Shown here in pieces: positions 61,473-64,000 of a DNA stretch of 64,000 bases; the stretch's first letter is position 1, and every line of letters begins with the position of its first letter. The translations under genes and the position numbers were made by a program. Origin of the DNA: Flavobacterium coralii (lineage in GTDB: Bacteria; Bacteroidota; Bacteroidia; Flavobacteriales; Flavobacteriaceae); assembly GCF_019891545.1 (NCBI RefSeq), contig NZ_JAHDIU010000002.1:372001-436000 (forward strand), in the 5' to 3' direction. The notes under the pieces were generated by a model. That model was not told where the DNA came from. It made no database searches and worked only from the letters and a program-made list of their open reading frames with translations.

Positions 61473-62093
61473 TTAAATTATATCAGGGTCGCCTTTACCT
61501 TCCCTTACCAGAACCGGTTCCTCGCCCGAAAGGTCTATAATAGTTGACGGGGTGTTATCGCCATAACCACCATCTATAACTGCATCTACAAGGTTTTGCC
61601 ATTTCTCAAAAATAAGCTCCGGGTCGGTAGAATATTCCAGTACCTCGTCATCATCGTGTATTGAAGTCGATACTATGGGGTTGCCCAGTTGCCTTACAAT
61701 TTCACGCGCAATGTTGTTATCAGGCACCCTTATACCAACGGTGTTCTTCTTTTTAAATTCTTTTGGCAGGTTGTTGTTACCCGGCAATATAAATGTATAG
61801 GGACCCGGTAAAGAACGTTTTAAAATTTTGAACGTACTGGTATCTATCTGCTTTACATAATCAGAAAGGTTACTAAGGTCATAACACACAAAAGAAAAGT
61901 TAGCCTTATCAAGCTTTATCCCTTTTATCCTCGCAATACGTTCCAGTGCTTTTGTATTGGTTATATCACAACCTAATCCGTACACGGTATCGGTAGGATA
62001 AATAATAACCCCGCCGTCACGTAAAATCTTTATGATTTTTGCTATCTCACGTTCATTAGGGTTTTCCGGGTATATCTTAATAAATTGTGCCAT
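61473..62093 (-). CDS. Sua5/YciO/YrdC-family protein (threonylcarbamoyl-AMP synthase-like)
   Basis: A 206-residue protein. The YrdC fold marks are VIIYPTDTVYGLGCDI near 29-44, RIKGIKLDKANFSFVC, PGPYTFIL near 97 and GIRVPDN near 119. It probably makes threonylcarbamoyl-AMP for tRNA modification or belongs to the YciO branch, whose role is less clear; the KGIKLDKAN variation resembles YciO. Confidence 0.85.
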   Translation of the reverse strand: MAQFIKIYPENPNEREIAKIIKILRDGGVIIYPTDTVYGLGCDITNTKALERIARIKGIKLDKANFSFVCYDLSNLSDYVKQIDTSTFKILKRSLPGPYTFILPGNNNLPKEFKKKNTVGIRVPDNNIAREIVRQLGNPIVSTSIHDDDEVLEYSTDPELIFEKWQNLVDAVIDGGYGDNTPSTIIDLSGEEPVLVREGKGDPDII

Positions 62094-62271
62094 GAGGTTT
62101 AGTTAATTCCAAAGTTTAAAGTTAAGGCTTTTTATTTAAAACATTCAAAAGCCAAAAGCTTAATTAAGTTCTAAAAATTAGCTAAATACTGTTAATCAGC
62201 CTGAGCATCTGCTTTAATTTAAATACCTTGTAGTGAACCTTAAACTGATTATAAAACAAAACTTTAAAATT

Positions 62272-62883
62272 ATGGCTGAAATTAAGATTGAAAAGAAGAA
62301 ACCGGTATGGCCGTGGATACTTCTGCTGCTTGTTATTGTAGGTGTTATTGTGTACTTCCTTGTTTTCCGAGATGAAGAAACCAATACAACAGTTATTGAG
62401 GAAACCCCTGTTGCTGCCGAAACTGATGCAAACGGAAACGAAGGAAATGATGCATTATCTGGCAACGCCGAAATTGCAGCCTATGTAGATTACATAGACT
62501 CAAACAGAAATGAAATGGGGCTTGATCATGAATATACTAATGAAGCCTTTAGTAAGCTTATTGCAGCAACTAATGCAGCGGCAGATGAAACAGGATATGA
62601 TATTAATAAGGATATGGAACAAATCAGGGCGTATTCTGAAAGAATAACAAACGATCCTTATGAAACCAGCCATGCTGATAACATCAGGAAAGCAGCAGAT
62701 AATATAGCTGTTGTTTTACAGAATATACAGCAAAACGCAAATCCGGAACTTTCTGCGGAAGCATCTGCTGTTAAAGATGCGGCAGCTTCCATAAACCCTG
62801 CAGAACTTACATTAGATCAGAAAAATGAAGTGAAATCATTTTTTGATGAAGCATCAGTACTGCTCGAAAAAATTAATCAATAA
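62272..62883 (+). CDS. membrane-anchored acidic protein, function unknown
   Basis: A 203-residue protein with one N-terminal membrane segment (about 13-31, WPWILLLLVIVGVIVYFLVF) after a short basic start, then an acidic low-complexity linker and a helical region (about 65-200) with repeated Ala/Asp/Asn. The frame opens at 62233, but the ATG at 62272 gives the short basic start expected before the membrane segment. It is co-directional with the PRC-barrel gene, 16 bases before it. I recognise no family. Confidence 0.7.
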   Translation: MAEIKIEKKKPVWPWILLLLVIVGVIVYFLVFRDEETNTTVIEETPVAAETDANGNEGNDALSGNAEIAAYVDYIDSNRNEMGLDHEYTNEAFSKLIAATNAAADETGYDINKDMEQIRAYSERITNDPYETSHADNIRKAADNIAVVLQNIQQNANPELSAEASAVKDAAASINPAELTLDQKNEVKSFFDEASVLLEKINQ

Positions 62884-62899
62884 TAAAAAATTACAAATT

Positions 62900-63412
62900 A
62901 TGAGTACCAACGATAAAACCAATAAAAGATTATACAGGCTTGATGAGCTTTCAGACTATAAAGTAGCTTCTGATTATCCCGATGTAAGGGGCTGGGAATT
63001 GTTAGACGCCGAAGGCAGGAGAATAGGTAAAATAGATAATTTGCTTGTAAATAAATTTGAAGAGCGGGTAGTTTATCTTGATGTAGAAGTAAATGAAGAA
63101 CTCATTAAAAAAGGACATGAAGTATTCAGGACACCGGCAAGTGAAGGCATACATGAATATCTTAATAAAGAAGGCGAAGATCATCTTGTTGTGCCTATAG
63201 GAGCTGTAGCAATTGATGAAGACGCAGGCAATGTGGTTTGCAATACCATTAGCTTCGACACTTTTGCTCAAACAAACAGGTATAATAAAGGCGCTGAAAT
63301 TGACAGGGAATATGAAGTTAAGCTTTTAGCGGTTTATTATCCTGAAGATGAAATTAACCCTGAAGAAGAAGACTTTTACAACAGAAGATACTTTAATAAC
63401 AACAGGAGTTAA
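62900..63412 (+). CDS. PRC-barrel domain protein
   Basis: A 170-residue soluble protein with a PRC-barrel: LDELSDYKVASDYPDVRGWE then LLDAEGRRIGKIDNLLV and RVVYLDVEVN (about 10-70). The rest is acidic and ends with an Asn-rich tail. Such proteins often respond to stress or bind RNA/other proteins. The reading frame opens at 62843 inside the previous gene; the ATG at 62900 lies after its stop and is preferred. Confidence 0.82.
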   Translation: MSTNDKTNKRLYRLDELSDYKVASDYPDVRGWELLDAEGRRIGKIDNLLVNKFEERVVYLDVEVNEELIKKGHEVFRTPASEGIHEYLNKEGEDHLVVPIGAVAIDEDAGNVVCNTISFDTFAQTNRYNKGAEIDREYEVKLLAVYYPEDEINPEEEDFYNRRYFNNNRS

Positions 63413-63431
63413 AAGATTATTTACGGAAATT

Positions 63432-63466
63432 AAAAGCCAAAGCATTTTATGTTTTGGCTTTTTTTA
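63432..63466 (+). terminator. Rho-independent terminator after the PRC-barrel gene
   Basis: Stem AAAAGCCAAA / TTTTGGCTTTT with a T-run. Confidence 0.85.
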
Positions 63467-63527
63467 TTTTATCAGCAGATGAAAATTTATTTATAAATTG
63501 TATGCATGTTTTATTAACTGCCCAACT

Positions 63528-64000
63528 ATGAAAAAAAATTCTCTACTGGCATTTATAGTAATATGCCTACTGTTTTCTACCGTTTCATGTATAAGCGTTA
63601 AAGCTCCTGAAATAGTAGGCTTTGTGAGCAAATATAAAAAGACAGATAAAGAATATCCGGGGTTGCTGGTGAAAACAAACCCTAATGAGCCTGTTTGTAA
63701 CTTTCCTATTGCTGAAACTCCGAAGGTGTATATAATTAATGGTTCACAATTAAAAGACTGCCTTGCAGATTACAAAAAAGCCATAGTTTATATCTGGGAT
63801 CCGCATTGTGCTTCAGAGCAATGTGTCTCCCCTACTTTACTACAACAATATTGCAATGAACAAGATACTGAACTTTTTGTAGTAGCCGAATATTATGATG
63901 GTAATGAACTGAGCCAGTTTTATGATACAAAACACCCGATTTTCGGGATTGATACAGAATACTATAAAACAAACTTTACAGACCGTTATACACGCCTATT
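63528..64000 (+). CDS. lipoprotein, truncated by the window end
   Basis: The first 157 residues of a lipoprotein: signal peptide with lipobox TVSC (Cys21), followed by an unrecognised soluble domain. The stretch KKAIVYIWDPHCASEQCVSP resembles a thioredoxin-like fold with a C-x5-C pair in place of CxxC, but this is a guess. It is too short to be found by complete-frame searches because its stop lies beyond the window. Confidence 0.6.
   Translation, partial: MKKNSLLAFIVICLLFSTVSCISVKAPEIVGFVSKYKKTDKEYPGLLVKTNPNEPVCNFPIAETPKVYIINGSQLKDCLADYKKAIVYIWDPHCASEQCVSPTLLQQYCNEQDTELFVVAEYYDGNELSQFYDTKHPIFGIDTEYYKTNFTDRYTRL

Overview
The window comes from the chromosome of a member of the Flavobacteriaceae, probably a Flavobacterium-like species. 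The evidence is: promoters of the Bacteroidetes type (TTTG, then 17-20 bases, then TAnnTTTG) before many genes; two surface proteins with type IX secretion (T9SS) sorting tails; families common in this group (DUF6155, DUF2911, DUF2490, DUF4212, a fused E1 alpha/beta 2-oxoacid dehydrogenase); A-rich rather than Shine-Dalgarno leaders; and modest GC content.

Layout. (1) 1-8066, all leftward: an aromatic-acid catabolic operon. It encodes a flavin reductase-like protein, a fused flavin monooxygenase/old-yellow-enzyme protein of the salicylyl-CoA 5-hydroxylase / 2-aminobenzoyl-CoA monooxygenase-reductase type, a CoA ligase, a 4HBT thioesterase, a nitrilase-superfamily enzyme and a gentisate 1,2-dioxygenase cut by the window edge. 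The likely scheme is aryl acid to aryl-CoA, 5-hydroxylation, thioester hydrolysis, then ring cleavage. Two AT-rich hypothetical genes lie inside it. (2) 8336-22895, rightward: a short-chain fatty-acid (acetate/propionate) module. It has a small zinc-ribbon/HTH protein, an outer-membrane porin, a DUF4212 subunit with its sodium:solute symporter, a symporter-histidine kinase fusion with a CheY-like regulator, propionate-CoA ligase and acetyl-CoA synthetase, followed by a multi-PAS kinase and a DinB protein. (3) 22979-38955: chromosomal housekeeping and accessory genes, including a BspA-like T9SS surface protein, branched-chain 2-oxoacid dehydrogenase E1, thioesterase, mechanosensitive channel, endonuclease V, helicase, DUF763 protein, acyl-CoA dehydrogenase, Nudix hydrolase, PiT transporter and an Rrf2 regulator. 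(4) 39046-46113: the most unusual part, an element of about 7 kb with every gene leftward, bounded by two dif-like (Xer) sites. It encodes a rolling-circle Rep, Zn-finger proteins, a small HTH protein, a beta-rich capsid candidate, a Gly-rich membrane protein, a membrane-anchored lytic transglycosylase and several tiny proteins, but no integrase. I read it as a provirus of a small ssDNA phage, perhaps FLiP-like, integrated by the host Xer recombinases. (5) 46160-64000: DUF2911; a cNMP/CBS/DUF294 protein with a DnaQ-like exonuclease (usual partners of acetate-symporter loci elsewhere, here about 27 kb from acs); a second, larger BspA-like T9SS protein; a 2OG-Fe(II) oxygenase; SUI1; nucleoside phosphorylase; a binding protein without a signal peptide; a transglutaminase-like protein; uracil-DNA glycosylase; a MutS2-like protein without the Smr domain; DCC protein; a divergent NmrA-like/HxlR pair with a clear repeated operator; a Sua5/YciO protein; a membrane-anchored hypothetical; a PRC-barrel protein; and a truncated lipoprotein gene.

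I found no rRNA, tRNA or CRISPR array. There is no gene-free stretch above 300 bases. The longest gaps (8067-8335, 38956-39237, 52277-52488) hold promoters, the left attachment site and a terminator-like hairpin. All family assignments come from reading motifs by eye; no database search was run.
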